A stretch of DNA of 64,000 nucleotides from Isoetes taiwanensis (Eukaryota; Streptophyta; Lycopodiopsida; Isoetales; Isoetaceae), in NCBI GenBank assembly GCA_021234155.1, contig JAJEKV010000004.1, positions 5,212,109 to 5,276,108 of the forward strand. The letters are read 5' to 3'. Shown here in pieces: positions 14,901-25,037 of the stretch. The position numbers and the translations under genes are program-made. The notes below the pieces were generated by a model. It saw only the letters and a list, made by a program, of their open reading frames with translations, was not told the origin of the DNA and searched no databases. The stretch's first letter is position 1. Every line of letters begins with the position of its first letter.

Positions 14901-16261
14901 ATCATAACCTTACAAAATAATCTTTCAAAGGTCACATGATATCCAAGATCTACCAACTGTGTAACAGAAATGAGATTTTTTACAATATTAGGCACACAAA
15001 ACACTTTGTCAAGCTTGACAATGTTCCCTTCCAAATCATAAAGCTCCAAAAGACCTTCTTCTTCAACTTTCTCTAATTTGCCATCTCCCATTGAAACAAA
15101 ACTGGAAATTCTGCTATTCTTCTCCTTCAATCTGCATTTGGATTTAATCACGCTTCTTTCAGCTCCACTATCTATGACAAATAGGTTATCATCATTCTTA
15201 GAATCATTTTCAGAAACTGAAAGTGTTTTTGAAATTACCTCTGCATTCTCGTCCATTTCCTCCTCAGGTTCATCTTCAGTTGCTTCTCTAGTTATGTTCA
15301 CACTAGTAGCTCTTCCTCTCCCTTTGTTTCTGAAATTCCCTCTTGCTCTAGAATGACTTCCTCTTGCATTGTATCCCCTACCTCTACCAGCTGCACCCCT
15401 GTTTTTGTCTTGATCCTTTGGGCTGGAGTAGTTAGCAGCAACATATCCAAACCCTTGACAATTAAAGCATCTATTTGTTTTTGATAACTTAGGACAATTA
15501 GCTTTAATGTGGCCTTCAGCATTACAATAAAAACAAGGACCTAATCGTCCTTTTCCCCCAGCATAAAGTATCTCAGAGGCTTCCTCATATTCTTTTCTAA
15601 CTTTCCTTTGTTCAATTTCTATCCTTAGCATGTTCTCTGCCTTAAGTCTGTTTTTTGCTACATTTCTGATTAGAACTGATAGATGTTCATTGGATGCCAC
15701 TGCTCTAGCAATAGATAAGACTTGATACCTTTCATTTATAGCTACTCCAGCTCCATCTAGATCTGCTATGATGTTATCAAATTTATTAAAAAATTCTGAT
15801 ACATCATCATCCTCATGAAATCTTAGATTCCTTAATTCAGTCTCCAAAACATCGATTTGAGAAGAAGTCTTGGCCTCATAATTCTTAAGCAAATAGTTCC
15901 ACATCTGCCTAGGTGTCTTACCTCTGAGTTTCAGCATAATGGTTGGTCCAACCTTACTACAAATGATTCCTTTGGCCTCCTTTATTTTTGCAATTCTGAT
16001 TGCATTTGTTGAGCTGCTTCCTTCTCCACTAGGACTTACTGATCCTCCTCCTCTGACATTTCCTGTTGTTGAGCTTGCACCAGCAACACTTGTGGCAGAT
16101 GTGTCATCTGCATCATCCTCAACTGCATTGGGATCTACAAGTTCCCAAAGTTCTTCTACTTCCAGAATATGCATAATCTGGTTCTTCCAGATTTGAAATC
16201 CTGGCCCCCCTTTATAGACTTCAACAGCATTGAGCAAACTTGCTCCAAATCTACTGGCCAT
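11987..16261 (-). CDS. Copia gag-pol polyprotein of element A, uninterrupted
   Basis: A single 1424-codon ORF starts at the ATG 16 nt after the PBS. Domains: gag (about 1-240), zinc knuckle 1 C243-x2-C246..H251..C256, and a second knuckle at 265-278 that is degenerate (FGYVAANY, with both the His and last Cys changed to Tyr; element B keeps them). The protease motif is VIDSGAE (D364). The GAG-pre-integrase zinc site has H491/H496 and C523/C526. The integrase triad is D553, D616, E652, with HTPQQNGVAERKNR. In RT, HHMDVSTAFLNA has D1017 and YVDD is 1100-1103. RNase H includes YCDADWGSDLD and SSAEAEYV. All catalytic residues I can name are present, so this copy could encode working enzymes, with a question over gag RNA binding. 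It ends at TKINHF just before the polypurine tract. Confidence 0.92.
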   Translation of the reverse strand: MASRFGASLLNAVEVYKGGPGFQIWKNQIMHILEVEELWELVDPNAVEDDADDTSATSVAGASSTTGNVRGGGSVSPSGEGSSSTNAIRIAKIKEAKGIICSKVGPTIMLKLRGKTPRQMWNYLLKNYEAKTSSQIDVLETELRNLRFHEDDDVSEFFNKFDNIIADLDGAGVAINERYQVLSIARAVASNEHLSVLIRNVAKNRLKAENMLRIEIEQRKVRKEYEEASEILYAGGKGRLGPCFYCNAEGHIKANCPKLSKTNRCFNCQGFGYVAANYSSPKDQDKNRGAAGRGRGYNARGSHSRARGNFRNKGRGRATSVNITREATEDEPEEEMDENAEVISKTLSVSENDSKNDDNLFVIDSGAERSVIKSKCRLKEKNSRISSFVSMGDGKLEKVEEEGLLELYDLEGNIVKLDKVFCVPNIVKNLISVTQLVDLGYHVTFERLFCKVMMDNKVKFLGKRIGKLFGFYNDMTESINSVVMANLQTWHERLGHTHINNINYMIKKGMIIGEESKEVNFQCKGCLLGKNSRLPFLKHAKRAREILEIVHSDLCGPLNVRSIHGKRYFITFTDDLTRKTKCYTLRSKDQAFEAFKIFQAEVERQTGKQIKCSRTDRGGEFISHRFNKYCQQLGIKRQLTCAHTPQQNGVAERKNRTLLNAVRSMLKHSGLPNFLWEEALKAAANIQNKLPTRSTNGEAPDKLWYGSEPSFDQYKVYGCAAYAHVPEETRKKLDDRACLCYLIGYDESSKGYKLYEPVKKKIILSRDVTFDEHALYKYREMEKQQYIVNPKGNGSAKSVDFDEDKAENITDIERAENMTDKVQENEQKDNMENEMNEGTQANVDYGNGIAKPRRRQTEAEKLRNDLQIDTNKYGRNDEGKSKRLVDEHSSEPELEQILAILEPNVPTSYEESMIAGDSVHWKKAMEEELYAFQRTQTYDLVKRPTGKNIVKNKWIFRLKPDSDGKGQKYKARLMAKGFSQKKGLDYDETFSRIVKLASLRMLLAVANAKNLDIHHMDVSTAFLNAKLDEEIFMEQPQGFEVGNNLVWKLNRAVYGLKQAPRQWYICMDEYLRTGGFNKLLSDGNIYILRQGSKYCIIALYVDDCIMISNSMECLDYSKNMLKHKFKMTDLDELKRFLGIEVYRDRENKKILLTQTSNIQSILERFGMRECKTVNTPLVPGHAISEDMCPKNISEIKEMEEIPFRELLGCLLYVSNCTRPDIAFSVSLLSRYTSNPGKQHWVAAKRILRFLKGTQDQGICYTNNDLLLKGYCDADWGSDLDRRKSTSGFSLMLGGAAIMWKSKKQSSTAMSSAEAEYVATTLAGKEVVWARRLLNELGIMQENATILLCDSQSCIAITKNPVLHQRTKHIELHMHFIREMVAKKQVSVEFIGTQDQAADILTKALTFAKFRKFQELLGVTKINHF

Positions 16262-16290
16262 GACCTTGAACCTGGTGCTCTGATACCACT

Positions 16291-16843
16291 TGTGGTTAGA
16301 TCAAGAAATTTGGAAACAATTGCTAGCAATGAAATAACTTGATCTAATATATTAAGCTTCAACCTTGATTCAATAGCTTAAGTATCAACTTCTTTAATGA
16401 TAATAAACCTTAAGACCATTGAATGCAAATAACGAAATTTACTGTAGCATTGGGAATGAATTATTCACTGTAGCACCAGCGACCATACTCCTTGTACATT
16501 ATCTGCTAGATCCGACTCACTCAGAGTTAGATCTTGGCTTCTTATTATATGGCCTAAGGGATCCGGCGGTTAAGCAACCGAGATCCACTGTTCCGATGGT
16601 TCTGCCACCACCGAGCCATAGAGACCCATTTGTTTCAATCCCATAAGCAGATATATTTAGTAACGACCTTTTCCCTTAAGAGATAAGGTCATAATAATTA
16701 ACCTTCACCCATGAACCATTGTAATTATATCTGCTATGCACATATGATTTACGAATAGAGTATGAGCTACTCATAGCTTAGGTATAGCAACCTAGCTTAA
16801 AATGTACCCTTAGAGATCACAATGATCTCAGAGAATATTTTCT
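16291..16843 (-). repeat. LTR2: 5' LTR of element A, outer end deleted
   Basis: It begins TGTGGTTAGATC two bases from the PBS and matches LTR1 up to GAATATTTTC. The last roughly 15 bp are missing. It carries the 'R' variants (ACTCAGAG, CACCACCGAG) shared with LTR4. Confidence 0.9.
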
Positions 16844-16902
16844 TGATCTCTGTAACACCAAGTAATTCTTGAAATTTTCTGAACTTGGCAAATGTAAGAG
16901 CT
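16844..16902 (-). pseudogene. 59-bp scrap of copia gag-pol 3' end between two LTRs
   Basis: The stretch matches 11998-12055 of element A (the final residues of gag-pol, through GTTACAGAGATCAA on the minus strand). Its GATCTCTG variant is also found at 24.1 kb. It joins the truncated LTR2 directly to LTR3, so a deletion removed the intervening LTR end, polypurine tract and most coding sequence of a third copy. Confidence 0.8.
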
Positions 16903-17470
16903 TGTGGTTAGATCAAGAAATTTGGAAACAATTGCTAGCAATGAGATAACTTGATCTAATATATTAACCTTCAACCTTGATTCAATAGCTTAAGTATCAA
17001 CTTCTTTAATGATGATAAACCTTAAGACCATTGAATGCAAATAACGAAATTTACTGTAGCATTGGGAATGAATTATTCACTGTAGCACCAGCGACCATAC
17101 TCCTTGTACATTATCTGCTAGATCCGACTCACCCAGAGTTAGATCTTGGCTTCTTATTATATGGCCTAAGGGATCCGGCGGTTAAGCAACCGAGATCCAC
17201 TGTTCCGATGGTTCTGCCACCAGCGAGCCATAGAGACCCATTTGTTTCAATCCCATAAGCAGATATATTTACTAACGACCTTTTCCCTTAAGAGATAAGG
17301 TCATAATAATTAACCTTCACCCATGAACCATTGTAATTATATCTGCTATGCACATATGATTTACGAATAGAGTATGAGCTACTCATAGCTTAGGTATAGC
17401 AACCTAGCTTAAAATGTACCCTTAGAGATCACAATGATCTCAGAGAATATTTTCTGATCATAATACAACA
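16903..17470 (-). repeat. LTR3: 3' LTR of copia element B
   Basis: 568 bp with the same termini as LTR1, followed by the same polypurine tract. It shares the L-type variants with LTR1. Confidence 0.9.
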
Positions 17471-17524
17471 TTCCCCCATCAGATAATGTTCTCTGAAACT
17501 GATTAACCAAGTGACTCATAGAGC

Positions 17525-20500
17525 ATTTGCTGAATTCTGTCCAGAAATGATTGATCTTTGTAACACCAAGTAATTCTTGAAATTTTCTGAACTTGGCAAA
17601 TGTAAGAGCTTTTGTGAGAATATCTGCAGCTTGATCTTGAGTGCCAATGAATTCTACTGAAACCTGTTTCTTAGCAACCATTTCCCTGATAAAATGCATA
17701 TGTAGTTCAATGTGCTTGGTCCTTTGATGTAGAACAGGATTTTTTGTAATGGCAATACAACTTTGGCTGTCACATAGTAAAATGGTGGCATTTTCTTGCA
17801 TTATGCCTAACTCATTTAGCAATCTTCTGGCCCAGACAACCTCTTTGGCAGCAAGTGTAGTAGCTACATATTCAGCTTCAGCTGAAGACATGGCAGTACT
17901 AGATTGCTTTTTAGACTTCCACATTATAGCTGCTCCACCAAGCATTAAAGAGAACCCTGATGTTGACTTCCTGCTGTCCAAATCAGAGCCCCAATCAGCA
18001 TCACAATATCCCTTGAGCAGTAGATCATTGTTTGTATAGCATATTCCTTGATCTTGAGTTCCTTTAAGAAATCTCAGGACCCTTTTTGCTGCTACCCAAT
18101 GTTGTTTCCCTGGATTGCTTGTGTACCTGCTAAGCAAACTGACAGAAAAGGCAATATCAGGGCGTGTACAATTGCTAACATATAGTAAGCAACCCAATAA
18201 TTCTCTAAATGGTATCTCCTCCATTTCTTTTATTTCTGAAATATTTTTGGGACACATGTCGTCAGATATGGCATGTCCAGGCACCAAGGGAGTATTAACT
18301 GTTTTGCATTCCCTCATACCAAATCTTTCCAAAATACTCTGAATGTTTGATGTCTGTGTGAGTAAAATTTTCTTGTTTTCCCTGTCTCTGTATACTTCAA
18401 TTCCTAGGAACCTTTTTAGCTCACCTAAATCAGTCAATTTAAACTTGTGCTTCAACATATTTTTGCTGTAATCCAAGCATTCCATTGAGTTGGAAATCAT
18501 AATGCAATCATCCACGTATAGTGCAATGATGCAATATTTACTGCCTTGTCTAAGAATATAGATATTTCCATCACTTAGCAGTTTGTTAAATCCACCTGTT
18601 CTTAGATATTCATCCATGCAAATGTACCATTGTCTAGGTGCTTGTTTCAGACCATAGACCGCCCTATTTAATTTCCAAACCAAGTTGTTTCCAACTTCAA
18701 ATCCCTGTGGCGGCTCCATAAAGATTTCTTCATCCAATTTGGCGTTTAAGAAAGCAGTGCTTACTAGAAAAGGTCTCGTCGTAATCTAGTCCTTTCTTTT
18801 GAGAAAATCCTTTTGCCACCAATCTAGCTTTGTATTTCTGCCCCTTTCCATCAGAGTCAGGTTTAAGCCTGAATATCCATTTATTTTTAACAATATTCTT
18901 TCCAATGGGCCTCTTAACTAGATCATATGTTTGAGTTCTTTGGAAGGCATACAATCTTCCATTGCTTTCTTCCAATGTACTGAGTCTCCAGCAATCATTG
19001 ACTCTTCATATGAAGTGGGTACATTTGGCTCTAAAATAGCCAAGATTTGTTCTAATTCTGGCTCTGAGCTATGCTCGTCAACAAGTCTCTTACTCTTCCC
19101 TTCATCATTTCTACCATATTTATTTGTATCTATTTGTAAGTCATTTCTGAGTTTTTCTGCTTCTGTTTGTCTTCTCCTAGGTTTTGCAATGCCATTTCCA
19201 TAATCCACATTAGCCTGAGTTCCTTCATTCATTTCATTTTCCATATTATCCTTCTGCTCATTTTCTTGCACTTTATCAGTCATGTTTTCTGCATGCTCTA
19301 TATCAGTGATATTTTCAGCCTTGTCTTCATCGAAATCAATTGACTTTGCACTTCCATTGCCTTTTGGATTCACTATGTACTGATGTTTTTCCATTTCTCT
19401 GTATTTATACAGTGCATGCTCATCAAAAGTAACATCTCTGCTTAGTATAATTTTCTTTTTGACAGGTTCATACAACTTATATCCTTTTGAACTCTCGTCA
19501 TAACCTATGAGATAACATAGGCAGGCCCTGTCATCTAATTTCTTCCTAGTCTCTTCTGGAACATGAGCATAAGCTGCACAACCGTACACTTTATATTGAT
19601 CAAAAGAGGGTTCAGTAATTTGTCAGGTGCTTCTCCATTTGTACTTCTTGTAGGCAATTTGTTCTGAATGTTGACAGCAGCTTTGAGTGCTTCCTCCCAT
19701 AGGAAATTGGGTAATCCAGAATGTTTCAGCATAGACCTTACTGCATTGAGCAGAGTCCTGTTCTTCCTCTCTGCTACTCCATTTTGTTGGGGTGTATGCG
19801 CACAAGTAAGTTGCCTTTTGATTCCAAGTTGTTGACAATATTTGTTAAACCTGTGAGAAATGAATTCACCTCCTCTGTCAGTTCTCAAGCATTTAATTTG
19901 CTTACCAGTTTGTCTTTCAACTTCAGCCTGAAATATCTTGGATGCTTCAAATGCTTGATCTTTGCTCCTTAGAGTGTAACATTTGGTTTTTCTGGTCAGA
20001 TCATCTGTGAAGGTAATGAAATACCTTTTTCCATGTATGCTCCTTACATTTAGAGGCCCACAAAGATCACTGTGCACAATTTCCAGAATTTTCCTTGCTC
20101 TTTTTGCATGCTTTGGAAATGGTAGCCTGCTGTTTTTTCCCAGCAAACAGCCCTTACATTGAAAATTTACTTATTTGCTTTCTTCTCCTATAATCATTCC
20201 CTTTTTATATTGTTTATATGGGTGTGCCCAAGTCTCTCATGCCATGTTTGTAAGTTAGCCATCACTACAGAATTAATAGATTCTGTCATATCATTATAGA
20301 ATCCGAAAAGTTTGCCAATCCTTTTCCCAAGAAATTTGACTTTATTCTCCATCATAACCTTACAAAATAACCTTTCAAAGGTCACATGATATCCAAGATC
20401 TACCAACTGTGTAACAGAAATGAGATTTTTTACAATATTAGGCACACAAAACACTTTGTCAAGCTTGACAATGTTCCCTTCCAAATCATAAAGCTCCAAA

Positions 20501-21715
20501 AGACCTTCTTCTTCAACTTTCTCTAATTTGCCATCTCCCATTGAAACAAAACTGGAAATTCTGCTATTCTTCTCCTTCAATCTGCATTTGGATTTAATCA
20601 CGCTTCTTTCAGCTCCACTATCTATGACAAATAGGTTATCATCATTCTTAGAATCATTTTCAGAAACTGAAAGTGTTTTTGAAATTACCTCTGCATTCTC
20701 ATCCATTTCCTCCTCAGGTTCATCTTCAGTTGCTTCTCTAGTTATGTTCACACTAGTAGCTCTTCCTCTCCCTTTGTTTCTGAAATTCCCTCTTGCTCTA
20801 GAATGACTTCCTCTTGCATTGTATCCCCTACCTCTACCAGCTGCACCCCTGTTTTTGTCTTGATCCTTTGGGCTGGAGCAGTTAGCAGCAACATGTCCAA
20901 ACCCTTGACAATTAAAGCATCTATTTGTTTTTGATAACTTAGGACAATTAGCTTTAATGTGGCCTTCAGCATTACAATAAAAACAAGGACCTAATCGTCC
21001 TTTTCCCCCAGCATAAAGTATCTCAGAGGCTTCCTCGTATTCTTTTCTAACTTTCCTTTGTTCAATTTCTGTCCTTAGCATGTTCTCTGCCTTAAGTCTG
21101 TTTTTTGCTACATTTCTGATTAGAACTGATAGATGTTCATTGGATGCCACTGCTCTAGCAATAGATAAGACTTGATACCTTTCATTTATAGCTACTCCAG
21201 CTCCATCTAGATCTGCTATGATGTTATCAAATTTATTAAAAATTCTTGATACATCATCATCCTCATGAAATCTTAGATTCCTTAATTCAGTCTCCAAAAC
21301 ATCGATTTGAGAAGAAGTCTTGGCCTCATAATTCTTAAGCAAATAGTTCCACATCTGCCTAGGTGTCTTACCTCTCGAAGTTTCAAAGATAATGGTTGGT
21401 CCAACCTTACGCAAATGATTCCTTTGGCCTCCTTTATTTTTGCAATTTGATTGCATTTGTTGAGTCACTTCCTTCTCCACTAGGACTTACCTGATCCTCC
21501 TCCTCTCGACATTTCTGTTGTTGAGCTTGCACAAAGCAACACTTGTGGCGATGTGTCATCTGCATCATCCTCAACCTGCATTGGGATCTACAAGTTCCCA
21601 AAGTTCTTCTACTTCGAATATGCATAATAACGGTTCTTCCGCATTTGAAATCCTGGCCCCCCTTTATAGACTTCAACAGCATTGAGCAAACTTGCTCCAA
21701 ATCTACTGGCCATGA
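17525..21715 (-). pseudogene. Disrupted copia gag-pol of element B
   Basis: Domains match element A in order, split over several frames (21480-20194 gag/protease, 20146-19535 integrase, 19589-18918, 18975-18730, 18737 onward RT/RNase H). Specific lesions versus A: many small indels in gag between about 21370 and 21660; about 14 bp missing near 20200; about 10 bp missing near 19616; and about 80 bp missing near 18770. The last removes the first RT catalytic Asp (the HHMD part of HHMDVSTAFLNA). The YVDD box, integrase HTPQQNGVAE and both gag zinc knuckles (including FGHVAANC) remain. It cannot make an active RT. Confidence 0.9.
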
Positions 21716-21742
21716 CCTTGAACCTGGTGCTCTGATACCACT

Positions 21743-22305
21743 TGTGGTTAGATCAAGAAATTTGGAAACAATTGCTAGCAATGAGATAACTTGATCTAAT
21801 ATATTAAGCTTCAACCTTGATTCAATAGCTTAAGTATCAACTTCTTTAATGATAATAAACCTTAAGACCATTGAATGCAAATAACGAAATTTACTGTAGC
21901 ATTGGGAATGAATTATTCACTGTAGCACCAGCGACCATACTCCTTGTACATTATCTGCTAGATCCAACTCACTCAGAGTTAGATCTTGGCTTCTTATTAT
22001 ATGGCCTAAGGGATCCGGCGGTTAAGCAACCGAGATCTACTGTTCCGATGGTTCTGCCACCACCGAGCCATAGAGACCCATTTGTTTCAATCCCATAAGC
22101 AGATATATTGAGTAACGACCTTTTCCCTTAAGAGATAAGGTCATAATAATTAACCTTCACCCATGAACCATTGTAATTATATCTGCTATGCACATATGAT
22201 TTACGAATAGAGTATGAGCTACTCATAGCTTAGGTATAGCAACCTAGCTTAAAATGTACCCTTAGAGATCACAATGATCTCAGAGAATATTTTCTGATCA
22301 CAACA
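21743..22305 (-). repeat. LTR4: 5' LTR of element B, PBS motifs on both sides
   Basis: It starts TGTGGTTAG at 21743, two bases from the minus-strand PBS, and carries R-type variants. Its outer end reads CTGATCACAACA rather than CTGATCATAATACAACA. It is followed at once by a plus-strand TGGTATCAGAGC at 22306-22317. Confidence 0.85.
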
Positions 22306-23213
22306 TGGTATCAGAGCTGGATACCAATATTGGGATGTTGGAGTACACCCTAAAACCTCAGAAGTTTTATTATCATTCTATGGTGTTGGAGTACACCCTA
22401 AAACCTCCAAATATTATTATTATTCTATGGTCTTGGAGTACACCCTAAAACCTCCAAATTATTATTATGATCATTTTTCGAGTTCGAAGTCTCGGATATC
22501 AAAACTTCGGTTGTGTTCCTTATTGAGTCTAATGGGACCAACTATTGTACTAAATATATGAAAAACTTTGAAGTAAGAGGGCCGAGGGGACCGGCCCATT
22601 TTTTGTTTGGGCGAGATGTTGACCGGGTTTTTGGCACCCGGTCAACATGAAAAAAGAGAAAAGAAAGAGAACCATTGGAAAGGGGGGTCAATTATAAAGC
22701 CCAAATGTTGTAAAGGTCTAAGGCACCAAAAAATTAAAGGGCCTAGATCTAGTTGTTTAAATTTAAGGGCTTCTAAGGTTTTTTAGTGGTTGAAGAGGGG
22801 TACATTATCTAAGGCTAGGATGAAGAGGCAGAAATGAAGGGTAAAGATGAAGAGGCAAAAAAGGATGGTGGAGATGAAGTGGTTGAGATGGATGGATGGA
22901 TGAGATTAAGGGGCAAGAATTATAAAAGAAAAATGAGGAGCACGAGCTCCTCCTCTTTCCCTGCTCCACGAATCTTGCAGAGGGTGGCAGCCTCTTGCTT
23001 GGTTCAAGATTAGAGGCCCTCCATGTTTCAGAGGTATGGAGGGCTCATTCATTTGTATTTCTTCTCCTTTTATTATATAAAGAAATTTGGGCCCAGATTC
23101 TCTTTGCTTTCTCTCTCGATTTTTCTTCCTCTTCTTGTTGCAGCACTAGTGATCTTGATTTTTGCCTCTTGAGGCCGCTTGTTGGGGATTGTGGGGAAAA
23201 TCCGTCAACAAAA
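22306..23213 (+). mobile_element. PBS-like site and probable LTR of a different retroelement
   Basis: TGGTATCAGAGC (22306-22317) is a plus-strand primer-binding site. From 22334, TGTTGGAGTACACCC begins a stretch with three direct repeats (starts about 22334, 22386 and 22437). A candidate TATA box (TTATATAAAG) is at about 23074-23083. The stretch ends GAAAATCCGTCAACA at about 23213. TGTTG..CAACA ends suggest an LTR of about 880 bp. Homology to the 51.56-51.65 kb region stops exactly at that CA. No coding sequence. Confidence 0.45.
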
Positions 23214-24040
23214 TGGAGGTCCTACCGAGATTGTAATCTCCCCAAGATCATGCTTTGGTGCTGCTTTGATCTGTTCTTATTTCCTGCCATTTTCTTTGAT
23301 CCGTGCTTTCATTACCATTTTTCTTCCTTGCCGCCTACTTCATCTCTACCAGGCCGAAGTGCTACCACAACCTGTTTTCATTCTACCACATTCCATTTGC
23401 CAACTGCTGAGGATTCTTGAGTTGCTGCTACAAATTCTTGATGGTTTTTTTTCTAGTGTTCATTCCTGCAGAAATATCAAAATGCAAAAAGAGAAGAATC
23501 AACAAAGAAGGCAGGTGTTCTGCTTCAGATTATTTATGGAGAGCCAGCAAGGCCAGCCCTCCAGTCCTATCAAAGCCATGCTCTGTTATATCTGCAATGC
23601 TCTGCTCTTACTAGTCGAAAAACTTGCTCTTGCTTCATAGTTTTTTCCAGTGCTCTCCAATCCTTGCCTTTACCACAAAATCCTACATATCTGTTACTCC
23701 ATCTCTACTGGCCGTTTGTAACAAGCACTTGCTTGCTAAACCTGTAACAAATAGAAAAAAGAGATGAAGATTTGCCATAGCCATTTTCTTCTGTCGGATC
23801 CCTGCCAAGCCTCTGTTTTTTGTTCTAAACCGTCAGACCTACAGAAAAAAAAAGATGGGAAGAAGTGGGAAGAAGGGAGAAGAGAAGCAAGAAGCCACAT
23901 AGCCGCTGCCATAGCCACAACTGTCCCTCTATTGCTGAATCCATCCGTCAAGCTGCTGCCGGACCTGTAAAGAAAACAAATCAAAGGATAGAAAAGAGAA
24001 GCTCCATTCAGTCCGCCGCCATTCTCTGCAGATATTCTCA
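23214..24040. other. Probable retroelement leader, non-coding
   Basis: No convincing protein was seen. The overlapping ORFs at 22995-23640 and 23736-24152 are low-complexity Ser/Leu/Phe translations of pyrimidine-rich DNA. The stretch is interrupted at 24041 by an inverted copia fragment. Confidence 0.4.
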
Positions 24041-24735
24041 CAAAAGCTCTTACATTTGCCAAGTTCAGAAAATTTCAAGAATTACTTGGTGTTACAGAGA
24101 TCAATCATTTCTGACAGGAATTCAGCAAATGCTCTATGTGTCACTTGGTTAATCAGTTTCAGAGAACATTATCTGATGGGGGAATGTTGTATTATGATCA
24201 GAAAATATTCTCTGAGATCATTGTGATCTCTAAGGGTATATTTTAAGCTAGGTTGCTATACCTAAGCTATGAGTAGCTCATACTCTATTCGTAAATCATA
24301 TGTGCATAGCAGATATAATTACAATGGTTCATGGGTGAAGGTTAATTATTATGACCTTATCTCTTAAGGGAAAAGGTCGTCACTAAATATATCTGCTTAT
24401 GGGATAAACAAATGGGTCTCTATGGCTTAGTGGTGGCAGAACCATCGGAACAGTGGATCTCAGTTGCTTAACCGCCAGATCCCTTAGGCCATATAATAAG
24501 AAGCCAAGATCTAACTCTGAGTGAGTCGGATCTAGCAGATAATGTACAAGGAGTATGGTCGCTGGTGCTACAGTGAATAATTCATTCCCAATGCTACAGT
24601 AAATTTCGTTATTTGCATTCAATGGTCTTAAGGTTTATTATCATTAAAGAAGTTGATACTTAAGCGAAGCTTAATATATTAGATCAAGTTATCTCATTGC
24701 TAGCAATTGTTTCCAAATTTCTTGATCTAACCACA
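24041..24735 (+). mobile_element. Inverted copia 3' end with LTR5
   Basis: Bases 24041-24110 encode the last residues of the copia gag-pol on the plus strand (through the Phe-stop that precedes TCTGACAGG). Then come the polypurine tract GATGGGGGAA and LTR5, 24185-24735, starting TGTTGTATTATG and ending CTAACCACA. LTR5 carries R-type variants and an approximately 16-bp internal deletion near 24665. Confidence 0.85.
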
Positions 24736-24822
24736 TTATCCATTTATCTCATTTTGCAAATGTAGTTTGAGCAATATCACAACCTGAGCAATATCCAGCA
24801 CCTTCCCAATATGGCTCTGATA
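24736..24822 (-). repeat. Inverted copy of the sequence flanking LTR1
   Basis: This is the reverse complement of 11268-11348: TTATCCATTTATCTCATTTT corresponds to the bases just left of LTR1, and the match runs to GGTGCTGG. At the far end it carries GGCTCTGATACCA, a minus-strand PBS. Confidence 0.8.
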
Positions 24823-24825
24823 CCA

Positions 24826-25037
24826 ATAATGTACAAGGAGTATGGTCGCTGGTGCTACAGTGAATAATTCATTCCCAATGCTACAGTAAATTTCGTTATT
24901 TGCATTCAATGGTCTTAAGGTTTATTATCATTAAAGAAGTTGATACTTAAGCTATTGAATCAAGGTTGAAGCTTAATATATTAGATCAAGTTATCTCATT
25001 GCTAGCAATTGTTTCCAAATTTCTTGATCTAACCACA
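24826..25037 (+). repeat. LTR6: 3' part of a copia LTR
   Basis: It matches the last roughly 210 bp of the LTR (AATGTACAAGGAGTATGGTC through CTAACCACA), in the same orientation as LTR5. The first part of the LTR is missing. Confidence 0.85.

Larger units (their letters stand above)
11349..16843 (-). mobile_element. Ty1/copia element A, apparently full length
   Basis: The element has a 3' LTR (11349-11916), polypurine tract, gag-pol ORF, primer-binding site TGGTATCAGAGC (16288-16277, 2 nt from the LTR) and a 5' LTR (16291 to about 16843). The PBS matches the usual plant initiator Met-tRNA site. The two LTRs differ at only a handful of positions, which suggests a young insertion. The outer end of the 5' LTR is replaced at about 16844 by a short piece of gag-pol 3' coding sequence, so the element is damaged at that edge. 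Confidence 0.9.
16903..22305 (-). mobile_element. Ty1/copia element B, defective copy of element A
   Basis: It has LTR3, an internal region 17471-21742 and LTR4. The PBS TGGTATCAGAGC is at 21740-21729. Sequence is nearly identical to element A throughout, but the reading frame is broken. Confidence 0.9.

Noticed and set aside
12195-16196. Plus-strand ORFs across copia element A (and the same in element B)
   Set aside because: They are antisense shadows of the gag-pol frame.
22995-23640. Overlapping plus-strand ORFs of 65-153 residues
   Set aside because: They are Ser/Leu/Phe/Cys-rich translations of pyrimidine-rich DNA in several frames with no domain, and lie in a probable LTR and leader.
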